Below are positions 21,400 through 32,099 of a DNA stretch of 64,000 bases, piece by piece (position 1 is the first letter of the stretch; each line of letters starts with the position of its first letter). The notes under the pieces were generated by a model. It was not told the origin of the DNA, made no database searches, and saw only the letters and a program-made list of their open reading frames with translations. The stretch comes from Elymus sibiricus (taxonomy: Eukaryota; Streptophyta; Magnoliopsida; Poales; Poaceae), in the NCBI GenBank assembly GCA_039707655.1, contig CM077668.1, positions 65,737,086-65,801,085 of the forward strand, given 5' to 3'. Both the position numbers and the translations under genes were made by a program.

Positions 21400-21999
21400 A
21401 TAGTTTTTAAACACAAAACAGTCTAACCTTGGCGCGTTTTGTTGGTGCAGCCGGAGAGATCATTTTAACATGAAACATTCCAACCTTGCTTAATGAAGGA
21501 TGGCTAATGGTGAACTAACTGACCTGTTCGCTGGCCGCCAATGCTCTACGTCCGCGCTTGAAGAACTGGTGGCCTCCGCTGGCCACCATTGCTCCACGCC
21601 ATGCATCAATGCATGCACCACCAGGACGTTGCGCATGCACCAGGACGTACAGGTCTCCGCTGTGCAAACATGTCAGGCGCGTGTGGGAGGCCTAGATGCC
21701 TTTGCATGTGCGTGGGACCAACCCCGCTGAATACGGCCTGAAAATAAATCAGATACAGGACGAATACTCTGGGAGCGCGCATCCACATGGTGGCAGGACG
21801 GCCCAGATACCGGCCTGCCTGTGGCTCGGCCGTCATTGGCATTTTTCGTATGTAGTAACCTCTACAAGATATTACTATCGGCTCCGGCGACCAACCTAAG
21901 TAAAGCATGCATAACCTACTTCAAGAAAACTGGCAACATGCAAATGGAAAGTCTAATATTTGCATAAAAATCCATATTTCAACACGTAATTCCTATAAG
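21400..21999. other. no gene seen
   Basis: The interval contains CCACCATTGCTCC / GGCCTCCGCTGGCCACC-rich sequence and no conserved frame on either strand. The left MULE target copy (ATTCCTATAAG) is at 21989-21999. Confidence 0.4.
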
Positions 22000-23068
22000 G
22001 GTTAATTGGATTCATGCCACTACAACTTTCACGAGTTGGAGAAATGCCATTACAAAAACCGAAGTTGGAAATATGCCACTGCAACTTTTCTATACCTCTA
22101 TCGATGTCATTTTCTCCAATACTAATCCATATACTGCCCATTATAGGCCCTATACATATCTTATACGGACCTAATTAACACCCATTTTCAAATCCCTACC
22201 CCGACTCAGCCCCGAACCACATCCATCCCCACCCCCGATTCACGCTCACGCACACACGTACACGAACCCTAGCGCGGCGGCGGCTGGAGGCCGGCGCGAC
22301 CCGGGGGCTGGAGGCACTGAGGCGGGCACTACGCGGCGGCTGGAGGCGGGCTGTGACGTTGCGGCTGGAGGCGGACACGGCCCGGGGGCTGTAGGCGGGC
22401 ATAACGCGGCGGCTGGAGTCTGGCGCCACAACTGGAGGCGCGCGTGACATCGCTGCCTATTATTCTCGAGCTTTGAGTACTTGTCCATGGAGTCGCCGTA
22501 CAAATGAGATCCTGAGTCCGCGACAATACGCCCCATCCCTCCTCTCCGTGAATGCTCTAGATATTCAGACTGCAGAGCGCATAGATATTTGTGTATGCTT
22601 GCTGTATTGGTGCAGAATTGCAATGGATATTTCCAAGCCGACGATGTATATCTGTTTCAGAATTAATTGCTTGTGTGCCGCCTTCTGTCCTGTGCTTAAA
22701 GTTCAGCAATTTTCTCTTTGTGAATTTGCCACCGTAGTTGTTCCCTTCCATTTAGCATTGCCAAAATGCTGTCAAAGTACTGTAGAGGGAAGGAATAGAG
22801 TGCGCCGATATTCTGGCCAAAATCTGCCATTTTCTAGCTCCCGTTTAAATCCATGGTGTGCAACTGTGCATCATTTGGGGACAAGGGTAATATGGTCATT
22901 ACTGAAATACACATTGAAATATAAGCCTTTATTGAACAGTTATTCTTTTAAGTGGAGAAAATGGCATCGGAGGTATGGGAAAGTTGCAGTGGCATATTTC
23001 CAACTTCAGTTTTTGTAATGGCATTTCTCCAACTCATGAAAGTTGTAGTGGCATGAACCCAATTAACC
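22000..23068. mobile_element. Mutator-like (MULE) element, Pack-MULE-like
   Basis: 1,069 bp bounded by long terminal inverted repeats (about 117 bp each, GGTTAATTGG(A/G)TTCATGCC outward, few mismatches) and a 10-of-11-bp target duplication ATTCCTATAA(G/A) at 21989-21999 and 23069-23079. Long TIRs plus a 9-11-bp TSD define MULEs. There is no transposase. The interior carries a GC-rich block (22260-22450: repeated GCGGCGGCTGGAGGC-type words) unlike the AT-rich TIRs, suggesting captured genic DNA. Confidence 0.85.
22260..22450 (-). other. GC-rich captured-gene-like block inside the MULE
   Basis: Repeats of a GGCTGGAGGC(G/A)GGC unit give an Ala/Pro/Ser/Arg-rich frame on the minus strand. Its composition contrasts sharply with its flanks. 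The donor gene is not identifiable from sequence alone. Confidence 0.35.
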
Positions 23069-23135
23069 ATTCCTATAAACAAAATACTGCGCATGCATAT
23101 GGTGGTCGATCCTCACATAGATTTTGAAGGATGGA

Positions 23136-23337
23136 TCAATCATCATCATCATTGTCCTCATCATCATCGTCCTCCTCGTAGTTGTCGTCTTCATCGTCCT
23201 CCTCGTACAGCTCATCATCGTCAATATGGAAAATTGTATCCATTGTGATCCAAAGCACTACGTCTTCAGTTTTGTCACCAGCAACCTTGGGCAAGACACA
23301 GAAGCACTGCGTCGGCAGCCCACTGGCCAGGGACGAG
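23136..23337 (-). pseudogene. SINA-type E3 ligase gene, 3' part of last exon (separated by Copia)
   Basis: On the minus strand this continues in frame from 28697 once the Copia element and one GTCTC copy are removed: SSLASGLPTQCFCVLPKV, then VLWITMDTIFHID, a highly acidic tail of Asp/Glu clusters, and TGA at 23136-23138. The tail corresponds to the TRAF-like C-terminus plus the acidic tail of grass SINA-like proteins. It is 67 bp from the MULE on its downstream side. Confidence 0.8.
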
Positions 23338-23342
23338 GTCTC

Positions 23343-23455
23343 TGTTAGATGTGTTAGATGTGTATAGTCTCTCTTTTCGGTTTATCCCCATTGTACGCAT
23401 GTATATGTATTGACCCTTGGCCCTCCTGAGAATACAGTTGCTCATTTCTCTAACA
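23343..23455 (+). repeat. 5' LTR, Copia (113 bp)
   Basis: It contains a duplicated TGTTAGATG at its start. The brevity leaves little room for U3 promoter elements, so some promoter activity may lie in the leader. Confidence 0.95.
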
Positions 23456-23479
23456 TGGTATCAGTTGCCAGGTTTTTCT

Positions 23480-24209
23480 CCCGCACGCCGCAGCTCCGTG
23501 CGTAGCCTGCCCCGCCGCCGGCCATCTCCTCCCTCGCCGCCGGCCCTCTCCTTCCCCGCCGCCGCGTCGCGCCGCCCCGGCCTGCGCTCGGCCGCGCCGC
23601 CCCTCCCCGGGCTCGGCCGCGCTCTCCTGTCGCCGCCCTGCGCCATCCCGCGCGCGGCCGCGGCCTCCCCTGCCGTCGCCGCCCCGCGCGCGGCCGCGGC
23701 CTCCCCTGCCGTCGCCGCCCAGCGCCGCCCCGTGCGCGGCCGCGGCCTCCCCTGCCGTCGCCGCCCCGCGCCGCCCCGCGCGCGGCCGCAGCCTGCCGTC
23801 GCCGCCCCGCGCCTCCCCGCGCGTGGCCGCACCCGGCCGCCGCTGCCACGAGCCGCCCCGCGCCCGGCCGCGCCCGGCTGCCGCCACCGCGCGCCCGGCC
23901 GCGCCTGGCCGCGCCCTGCCTGCCGCTGCCCTGCTTCGCCTCGCTGCTGCTCCCGCTGCGGCTGGCCTCGTCCCCCGCCGCCCCCGACTGCTGCGTGCGA
24001 GCGCACCACGGCAGTACCGCTTAGGCGGTACTACCGCTGTGCACGACGGTAGTACCGCTTAGGCAGTACTTCCGTTGTGTACTGCCGCAGCGAGTACCGC
24101 TTGGGAATCTCCCTCCGTGCAACTTTCTGTTTCTGGTTGTTCTCTAGCGGTAGTAGAGCGGTACTTGCACGGTAGTACCGTGCAAGTCAAAAAAAAAAAA
24201 GAGCTCCTC
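23480..24209 (+). other. extremely GC-rich Copia leader with palindromic GGTAGTACC motifs
   Basis: 23480-24000 is built of GCC/CGC words with internal near-repeats (GCGGCCGCGGCCTCCCCTGC recurs near 23650, 23690 and 23735). This creates long Arg/Ala/Pro frames on both strands (for example 23417-24052) that I do not consider proteins. 24005-24186 holds repeated palindromes CGGTACTACCG, CGGTAGTACCG and GCAGTACTTCCG. A run of 12 A (24189-24200) precedes the gag ATG at 24210. Confidence 0.7.
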
Positions 24210-27200
24210 ATGCCCTCTTCAGGATACGTTGCTGTTCCTCGGTGCTCGGTGATCTTCGATGGCACCAACTATGCTGAGTTTGTGAGTTTCATGCGTATCC
24301 ACATGCGCGGTCTCCTCCTGTGGGGCGTTCTATCTGGCGAGGTCCCCTGTCCGCCTTGCCCTATTGCTCCCGTGGCTCCTACCCCGCCGGTTCCGCCTGT
24401 TCTTGCTGCTGATGCTTCTCAGGCTGATCGGGATACAGCCAAGGCCCTTGGGGATGCTGCGGTTGATGCTTATGATCAGCAGGTATCCGCCTACTCAGAT
24501 GCTCTTTCTGTTTACCGAGATGATCTGTCTGCTTACACTCAGTGGTGCAACGATGATGCTCGAGCTGCTGCCGTTCTCACTGCGAGTGTCTTACCTCAGT
24601 TTGCGTCTGAGTTCATGGGTCTCGGTCCTGTTGCTGTGATGTGGTCCTATCTTTGTCAGCAATATCAGCCATCTGGTGATGCTCTCTACTTATCTGTGCT
24701 GCGTCAGGAGCACGCTCTTCAGTAGGGTGACTCTTCTGTTGATGAGTTCTACTCACAGAGCTCTGCCATCTGGCGCCAGCTTGACTCTCTCAGGACAGTT
24801 GTTTGTGGTACTTGCCGTTGTTGCCAGACTGTGCGGTCAGACTTGGAGTTTCATCGCCTCCATGAGTTTTTATCTCGCCTTCGTCCAGAGTTTGAGCCTC
24901 GGCGTGCTCACCTGCTTGCTCGTGGTCGTATTCCTATTTCGGAGGTGCTTGCAGAGCTTCGTGCTGAGAAGACCCGACTTCATTCTGCTGGTCTGCTTGT
25001 GGTTCCCACAGTTCTTGCTGCTAGAGTTCCTGTGTCGTCTGCTCGCCTCACCGCTCCACCGCTCCTGCCCACACCTCCAGGGGGGGCTGGTCGCCCTCCT
25101 CCTTCAGGAGCGGGTCGGCCGCGCTCGCACACCTTCTGTGGCTACTGCAACAGGCCAGGTCACCCAGAGTCTGATTGTCACAAGAAGCAGAAAGACCTGA
25201 AGCGCTCTTCTTCTAGTGGGACTCGTGTGTCTTCCTCGACTCCGTCACTCACTAACCAGGATATTATGCGGCTCAAGCGCATGTTGGCTTCCTCTGGTTC
25301 TCCCTCAACGGGTTCTGTTGCCGCTGTGACTGTCACCACCACTCCGCCCCTGTCGGAGCCTACTCAGTCAGGTACATCCTCGTGGGTTCTGGATTCTGGA
25401 GCTTCTTTTCTTATGTCTTCTAATTCTTCTGCTTTATCTTCTCTTCGACCTCTTGATTTTCCTCTTAATGTTCTCACTGCCGATGGCACACCTCTTCCTG
25501 TTGCTAGTCGTGGCATCCTTTCTACTCCGTCTTTTTCGGTTCCTAGTGTTTCTCATGTTCCTCGTCTCACCATGAATCTCTTTTCCGCTGCCCAACTTAC
25601 TGATTCTGGTTGTCGCGTCATTCTTGATGTCGACTCTTGTTCCGTTCAGGATCGTCGCACTCAGGCTCTGGTTGGTGCTGGCCCTCGGCGCCGTGAGTCT
25701 GAAGGCCTTTGGGAGGTTGACTGGCTTCGTGTTCCTTCCGCTGCTACCACATGCGCCAGCTCTCATGCTCTTGCTGCCTCCTCTTCTGCATCCTTCCAGC
25801 AGTGGCATCATCGGCTTGGTCACATCTGTGGCTCTCGCTTGTCCTCATTAGTTCACCAAGGTGTCTTAGGGTCTGTCTCTGGTGATGTTTCGTTGCATTG
25901 TGATGGTTGTAGGCTTGGCAAACGGACTCAGTTACCTTATCCTACCAGTGAGTCTGTATCTCAGCGTCCTTTTGACTTAGTTCATTCTGATGTATGGGGT
26001 CCTGCTCCTTTCGACTCGAAAGGGGGTCATCGCTACTATGTTCTGTTTATTGATGATTTCTCTCGCTACACTTGGCTTTATTGTATGAAATCTCGCAGCG
26101 AGGTTCTCCCCATATACAAGCGTTTTGCTGCCATGGTACGCACTCAATTTTCCACGCCTGTCTGTATCTTTCGTGCTGACTCAGCTGGAGTGTATATCTC
26201 TCACATGTTGCGTGGATTTCTTTCGGAGCAGGGTACTCTTGCCCAATTCTCTTGCCCTGGTGCCCATGCTCAGAATGGCGTTGCTGAACGCAAACATCGC
26301 CATTTGCTTGAGACGGCTCGGGCGATGATGATTGCCGCCTCTCTTCCACCCCATTTTTGGGCTGAGGCCGTTTCTGCATCCACCCACCTCATCAACATTC
26401 AGCCATCGGCTGCCTTGTAGGGTGGTATTCCTATGGAGCGTCTCTCTGGTCGCCCTTCTGACTACTCCGCTCTTCGTATGTTTGGATGCGTGTGCTATGT
26501 TCTTCTTGCTCCGCGAGAATGAACAAAGTTGACTGCTCAGTCTGTTGAGTGTGTTTTCCTTGGCTACAGTGATGAGCACAAGGGCTATCGGTGTTGGGAT
26601 CCTGTTGGTCGCCGGCTTCGCATTTCGCGTGATGTGACTTTTGATGAGTCCCGTTCTTACTATCCGCGTCCCTCCTCCTCGAGCTTTTCTGTGGAAGATA
26701 TTTCCTTCCTTCTCCTCCCCGACACATCTCCCTCGGTGCCTCCTGTTCTTCCCTCTCCCCTGGTGAGTATCCCTCCACCTCCTACACCACCGGTACCACC
26801 ATCTTCTCCCTCCTCCTCCTCTCCCTCGTCATCTCCCTCTCCACCCTCGTCTCCAGTTTTTTGACCTCACTCCCCCTTTCCTTTCCACTACACTCGTCGT
26901 TCTCATGTTGAGGATGATCCTACTGATGTGCCCTCTACTTCCGATATTCCTCCTTCCACGCCTCCACCAGTTCATAATCTCCGTGCTCGACCTCGACCCC
27001 CTCTTGATCGCTATTCTCCTACCAAGTACGGCCTCTCTGTTGTTGCTGAGCCGACTTCCTATCAGGCTGCCCTGACTCAGCCTGAATGGCAGCTTGCGAT
27101 GGCCCAGGAGATTGCTGCCCTTGAGCGTTCTGGCACGTGGGATCTGGTTTCCCTTCCTTCTGGTGTTCGTCCCATCACATGCAAGTGGGTCTATAAGATT

Positions 27201-28571
27201 AAGACTCGCTCTGATGGTTCTCTAGAGCGCTACAAAGCTCGTCTTGTGGCTCGTGGTTTTCAGCAGGAACAAGGACGCGATTATGATGAGACATTCGCTC
27301 CTGTGGCCCACATGACCACTGTCCGCACTCTCCTTGCTGTTGCTTCTGTTCGTCATTGGTCTGTGTCTCAGCTTGACGTTCAGAACGCCTTTCTCAATGG
27401 TGAGTTGCGTGAGGAGGTTTATATGCAGCCACCCCCAGGGTACTCTGTCCCTGATGGTATGGTCTGCCGTCTTCGCCGCTCTCTCTATGGTCTTAAACAG
27501 GCCCCTCGTGCCTGGTTCGAGCGGTTCGCCTCTGTCGTGACTGCCGCGGGCTTCTCACCCAGTGATCATGATCCCGCTTTGTTTATTCACACATCTTCTC
27601 GTGGTCGGACTCTTCTCCTTCTATATGTTGATGACATGATCATCACTGGCGATGACTCTGACTACATTGCCTTTGTTAAGGCCCGTCTTCGCGACCAGTT
27701 TCTGATGTCTGATCTTGGTCCTCTTCGCTATTTTTTTGGGATTGAGGTTTCCTCGACCTCTGATGGCTTCTTCATCTCCCAGGAAAAATATATTCAGGAT
27801 CTTCTTGCTCGAGCCGCTCTTGGTGATGAGCGTACTGTTGTGACTCTTATGGAGCTCAACGTTCAGCTTCGTGCGTCTGATGGTGATCCTCTTCCTAATC
27901 CCACTCGCTATCGCCACCTCGTTGGGAGCTTAGTCTATCTTGCTGTTACTCGTCCTGACATATCCTATCCTGTTCACATTCTCAGTCAGTTCGTTTCAGC
28001 CCCCACCTCTGTCCACTATAGTCACCTCCTCCGTGTTCTACGATATCTTCGTGGCACGATCTCTCATCGCCTTTTCTTTCCCCGCTCCAGCTTTCTCCAG
28101 CTCCAGGCCTACTCTGATGCTACGTGGGCTAGTGATCCTTCTGATCGACGCTCGCTGTCTGCTTACTGTGTCTTTCTTGGCGGCTCTCTCATTGCCTGGA
28201 AGACAAAGAAACAGACTGCAGTTTCTCGCTCGAGTACAGAGGCTGAGCTGCGGGCGATGGCTATGTTGACGGCTAAGGTGATCTGGTTACGATGGTTACT
28301 TCAGGACTTTGGTGTGTCTGCTACTACATCGACTCCCTTATTGTCAGACAGCACCGGAGCTATCAGTATTGCCCGTGATCCGGTGAAGCATGAGCTCACC
28401 AAGCACATCGGTGTGGATGCCCACTTTGTGCGTGCTGCAGTACAAGATCAGGTTCTTGCTCTCCACTATGTGCCCTCTGAGTTACAGTTGGCTAACTTCT
28501 TCACGAAGGCCCAAACTCGAGCGCAACACGGGTTCTTTCTCTCCAAACTCAGTGTGGTTGATCCACCATGA
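24210..28571 (+). pseudogene. Copia gag-pol polyprotein with four in-frame stops
   Basis: From ATG 24210 one frame reaches TGA at 28569-28571 without any frameshift. Order: gag; CCHC zinc knuckle [15 protein letters not shown]; aspartic protease WVLDSGAS; integrase HHCC (HHRLGH...CDGCRLGK) and core with DVWGPAP, ADSAGVY and [12 protein letters not shown] with KARLVARGFQQ, QLDVQNAFLNG and YVDDMI; RNase H with YSDATWASD and SRSSTEAEL. Stops: TAG 24723-24725, TAG 26418-26420, TGA 26520-26522, TGA 26862-26864, where neighbouring family members would have CAG, CAG, CGA, CGA by inference. Without the stops it would be about 1,450 codons, the expected Copia size. Confidence 0.93.
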
Positions 28572-28583
28572 GTTTGAGGGGGG

Positions 28584-28696
28584 TGTTAGATGTGTTAGAT
28601 GTGTATAGTCTCTCTTTTCGGTTTATCCCCATTGTACACATGTATATGTACTGGCCCTTGGCCCTCCTGAGAATACAGTTGCTCATTTCTCTAACA
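28584..28696 (+). repeat. 3' LTR, Copia (113 bp)
   Basis: Same as the 5' LTR except three transitions (GTACACATG versus GTACGCATG; GTACTGGCCC versus GTATTGACCC). Confidence 0.95.
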
Positions 28697-29520
28697 GTCT
28701 CCACGTCCAGCGACGAGACCTGGTAATGGCCAGCGAAGCATGAGAAGCACACCGAGCATCCGACCCGGGACTCCAGCGCGTTCGGCCGGACGCAGACGAG
28801 GGACACCGCGCGGCCAAGGGGCTCGACGGGCGGCGCCACTGTGAGGAGGAAGAGGCGGCCATCTCCGCAGCTGAGGACGTGAGATCCAGGCCGCACTACT
28901 CGGAGGAAGAACGGCACGAAGTACTTGAAACTCTTCATCGGCCACTTGTGGAGGCCCGTGAAATGGTCCTGGAGCACGGCGGTCGGCCCTGAGAAGCTGC
29001 AGCAGGGGACCGGGCAGAAGCACGGGCGGGCAGGGCATTCCCTCTCGTGCTCCTTCTGCTGGCAGTAGGCGATCTCCTTGGCGCATCCGTGCTTGCAGGG
29101 GACGAAGACAGTGTCGACTACGCTCTCCATTGCGTGGCATCTCTCGGAGACATCGCCGGAGCACGTGCTGCACTTCCTCTCCGGGAGCCCTTGGCGGCAG
29201 GACCAGCAGACCACATGCCCCACAGAGCACTGAAATATTTGGATAGGAACATTATTTCTGATCCGATGCTGTACATCTATGTGTGCATATATGGAGTTAT
29301 AGTTCTAAACCTAATGGATGTATTTATATACCTGGTAAATGGGAGGACAGAGGGGCTTGGAGCAGACGGGGCAGTCCAGGACCTCCATGGCCATGGTGAC
29401 ATTCTTCTTCTGCCTCCTCTTGTCGCCGGCGCCGACGCAGCTCGCTTCTCCTTTCCTCTTGCTGCTGCTGGCGCAGCTTGTGATCTCCTCCTTGCTCATG
29501 TTAGGGTCGATCTTCATCAA
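28697..29520 (-). pseudogene. SINA-type RING E3 ubiquitin ligase gene, exons 1 and 2 (5' part)
   Basis: Exon 1 (29520-29332) starts MMKIDPNM, has a basic stretch (KDKRRQKK-like, about residues 33-40) and the first RING cysteines CPVCSKPLCPPIYQ. A 102-bp intron (29331-29230, GTATAT...TTTCAG) is followed by exon 2: CSVGHVVCWSC, KCSTC completing the RING, then a SIAH-type zinc finger (FVPCKHGC, HERECPARPCFCP, CSFSGP, DHFTGLHKW) and a TRAF-like segment to 28697. After the Copia insert and one TSD, the frame continues at 23337 to a stop at 23136: 63 + 244 = 307 residues, normal for the family. RING proteins of this type act as E3 ubiquitin ligases. With the insert in place the protein would read into LTR sequence for about 50 residues. 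The gene is disrupted by one insertion only. Confidence 0.88.
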
Positions 29521-29883
29521 TTTGTGAGATCGATGCGTTGCTGAGTTTCTATGGACTTCTGGGGCGGAGCCGCGGAGTTTGTTTGGCGATTGGCGACGAA
29601 GAAGGGAAAATATCGGGGGCGCGGCGTGCTAATTGATTCTTGTTGCAAATATACAGGGATATAGATCGGTTTGTATATTTGATTTGAGACCAACCAGTAA
29701 GTGCTGGTGCGTTCCTTCCAAAACACGCTGCACCTCCGAGTATGTCTCCGTTGATTTGGCAGGCAGCAGTAATCTCCATTCTGCGCATTGGTTGGTTGTG
29801 ATTACCGTCCGTTTCGTTTTTGTTTTTTTGCGGGAACCCTCCATTTCGTTCAACCCTACGTTATGAGCTTTTTTCCGCGACGG
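29521..29883 (-). promoter_or_regulatory. upstream/leader region of the SINA gene
   Basis: This is the short upstream region of the minus-strand gene, bounded by the LINE-like repeat end at about 29884. There is no obvious TATA box at a standard distance. Any promoter beyond 360 bp would lie in repeat DNA. Confidence 0.3.
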
Positions 29884-29973
29884 AACCTCGCCAGAGGGCA
29901 GATCCGAAAAAGGCTCGCGCCCCTCTTTTATATATAAAGCAACAACCATTAAGGACAGTATAACCGTACCTAA
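29884..29973 (-). repeat. 3' end of LINE-like repeat, minus orientation
   Basis: Read on the minus strand: GTTGTTGCTTTATATATAAA then AGAGGGGCGCGAGCC and TTTTTCGGATC, matching the end at 15497-15530. It is probably the missing end of the copy at 33029-34450, separated by a Helitron. Confidence 0.5.
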
Positions 29974-31454
29974 TCCCTGCTCTCACAGCGATTTGCGTTT
30001 TCGGCCATCCGTTGTCGTGATCTGAGAGTTCCTGGCCGTTAGATTTCGTGTCTAAGGTGATCTATTCCGCAATCTGTTTAAACTGGCCCAGCTGTCCTGT
30101 GGGCTGCTGCTCCAGGGGCCGAAACGGAGGCCTCTGGTGCATTGGGCCTTCCGCGAGCCGCCAGCCCATTCGAAGGAGGTCCACTGCTGAGCTTGGGAGG
30201 CCTACGAGCGACCGCGTGAGGTCCATCCACTCGCGACCCTAAACCCTAATCCAATCCCGATCGAGGCGCAGCGGAGCGAGACCGCATCGACTCCATCGAA
30301 TCCATCCACTCCGGATCCGAGCCGCAGAGAGGAGCGGCCGCTGTGGCCGGTTCCATCCAGTGAAGATGGCTGGTGTGCGTCGGTCCACCTGACGTGAGGG
30401 ATGGGATCGAGTCCACCCGTGCGCTGGGATCGACCGGAGGAGCGGGATCCGGGTTAAGTCGATCCAATCCAGCGCGTGACATTAGCCGATGCACGCGAGG
30501 GAAGCCGATCCAGCCGACGAGGGAATCCAGCGGCCGCGCGGGATACAGATGAATTGGGAGCCGGCGGATCCAGCCTACGCGGTCGACCCGCCTTCGTGCA
30601 AAGGGTGGGACGCGAGCGATAATGGCCGACGCATTATCTGCTGGAAACTGCTCCTAATCATACTTCAGTTTCTCATGCTCGCAATCATACTTCAGTTTCT
30701 CCATTAATGGCGATTGATGTGCCAATCCTTTCTGCTGGCGATTGGTACGTGTATATATTCTTCCTCCCCTGGCACCCTTCGCTCACCCTCTGTACTCCGG
30801 CAGCACAACATTTTTCAGCTTCATGCTCGGGTAGGGTTCCCTGTATTTCCCTGTAGTTCTTTTCATTCCATGAATTGCACGAAGCAATTGCATTGTCCTA
30901 ATATCCTCTCATACCAAAATTTGTGCGTGCCGGTCATGTTCATGGTAGCTGTGCTCAATTGATTTCATTTTGGAGCTTGGTACTGGAATTTTTTGGCTTA
31001 GCAGTTGATAGTCTCAAATGGCTTTTGGGCAGATAATTACTCCAAATCTTACCCTTCCCCGTTTTACCATTGATGTTTTTATGCCACAAAATTGCTTAAC
31101 TTATATGTTCCTGTGCTCTTCATACCATGCTGCTACAATGAACAGGTCAATAACTAAACTATATTAGAATGGTTATATCTTCGTGTGTTATTCATACCAT
31201 GCTGCTATATGGAACAGGTCAATTGCCACTTTGGTACTGAGTACCGACATATTCAATGGCAAATCCTTTAAATATTGTTCCATCTCTTCCCAATTGTTGT
31301 TAGTACATGCCTTTGACTACTAGAATGTGAGGGTCTTGTGCTTATGGGTTGTTCATATGAATCATCCATGAATATTAGGTTACTAATTATCTAAATTCTG
31401 TTTGGTACTCAACTGAAGAAAAGATAAATGTCGTGTGCTTTGGATTTCAGCGAC

Positions 31455-31715
31455 AAAAGAATTATTCCATGCATACAATTCAAATGACTTTTATATGAGC
31501 CATTCCGTTCTAGCTGCTTCTATCCATAAACGAGCAAAGCCCAACGATTATGTGGATAATTTCTCTCCTAAGTACACCACGCGCCATGCAAAGGAAAATC
31601 GTTTGGTGCATATTAAATACAAAAAACAAAAGAGATTAATACAATCAATGCCATTGCGTGATAACACCGGCGGGATACAGTTGCCTCTTAGTGAGGATCC
31701 CTGTGTTTTATACTG
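31455..31715 (+). pseudogene. exon-like fragment in the Helitron, unknown
   Basis: After a TTGGATTTCAG acceptor (to about 31450), the frame encodes ATKELFHAYNSNDFYMSH, IHKRAKPNDYVDNF and a basic KYKKQKR stretch, ending EDPCVLY before TGA. The family is not recognised with confidence. It precedes the OB-fold-like exon by 40 bp, so both may come from one Helitron-type gene. Confidence 0.35.
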
Positions 31716-31758
31716 ATTTTTTATACAGGGAAACAAGACGTAGGAAGAAATACAAACA

Positions 31759-31953
31759 ATGCATGCAGAAGTATTCAGGGAAAAACTCAAAGAGGTCAAT
31801 GTGTGCCTCATGAAGGATTTCTTTGTGAACACAGCAAAGAACAAGTACAAGGCTATGAAACGAAGTTTCATGATGAAAATAACTTCTACCCTGTATGGTT
31901 GGAAAGACAGACTCCTTTATAGGCAAGTACATTCTACTTTTGTGTACGCATAA
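31759..31953 (+). pseudogene. RPA1/DUF223-like OB-fold fragment
   Basis: ATG at 31759 begins MHAEVFREKLKEVNVCLMKD, FFVNTAKNKYKAMKRSFMM, then KITSTLYGW. The pattern (L-K-E-G-N-V-Y-x-I, P/N-x-A-K-N-x-Y-K, F-M-I/M-x-F/I-T) is that of the replication protein A large-subunit OB fold, as found in plant Helitron-associated DUF223 proteins. Only about 45 residues match; the rest of an RPA protein is absent. Single-strand DNA binding would be the family role. Confidence 0.55.
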
Positions 31954-32099
31954 TTGTTACTTTGCTTCCTCCAATTTTCACCTTTACTATCTTTCTACCC
32001 ATTATCATGCTCGTCTTTTCAATGTACAGATGTTATCGGAATAGTTTCAGCAATCTCAGATCTCTTGAAGGTTGGGCTGCCTGCTCGAGCCTTCTTGGA

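Larger units (their letters stand above)
23343..28696 (+). mobile_element. Copia LTR retrotransposon with very short LTRs
   Basis: 5,354 bp; identical-length 113-bp LTRs starting TGTTAGATG and ending CTAACA; perfect 5-bp TSD GTCTC (23338-23342 and 28697-28701). The primer-binding site TGGTATCAG begins at 23456 (initiator Met tRNA type). A purine tract GAGGGGGG precedes the 3' LTR. The LTRs differ at 3 of 113 positions, all transitions. One continuous gag-pol frame is interrupted only by four stops. It lies in a SINA gene exon in the opposite orientation. Confidence 0.96.

Noticed and set aside
23442..24009. Long Arg/Ala/Gly frames (135-182 codons) on the minus strand and a 211-codon frame on the plus strand
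   Set aside because: Extreme GC content removes stop codons in all frames; no domain, and the region is the Copia leader.
30246..30494. 82-codon minus-strand frame
   Set aside because: GC-rich leader-like sequence in the Helitron; no domain and no splice context.
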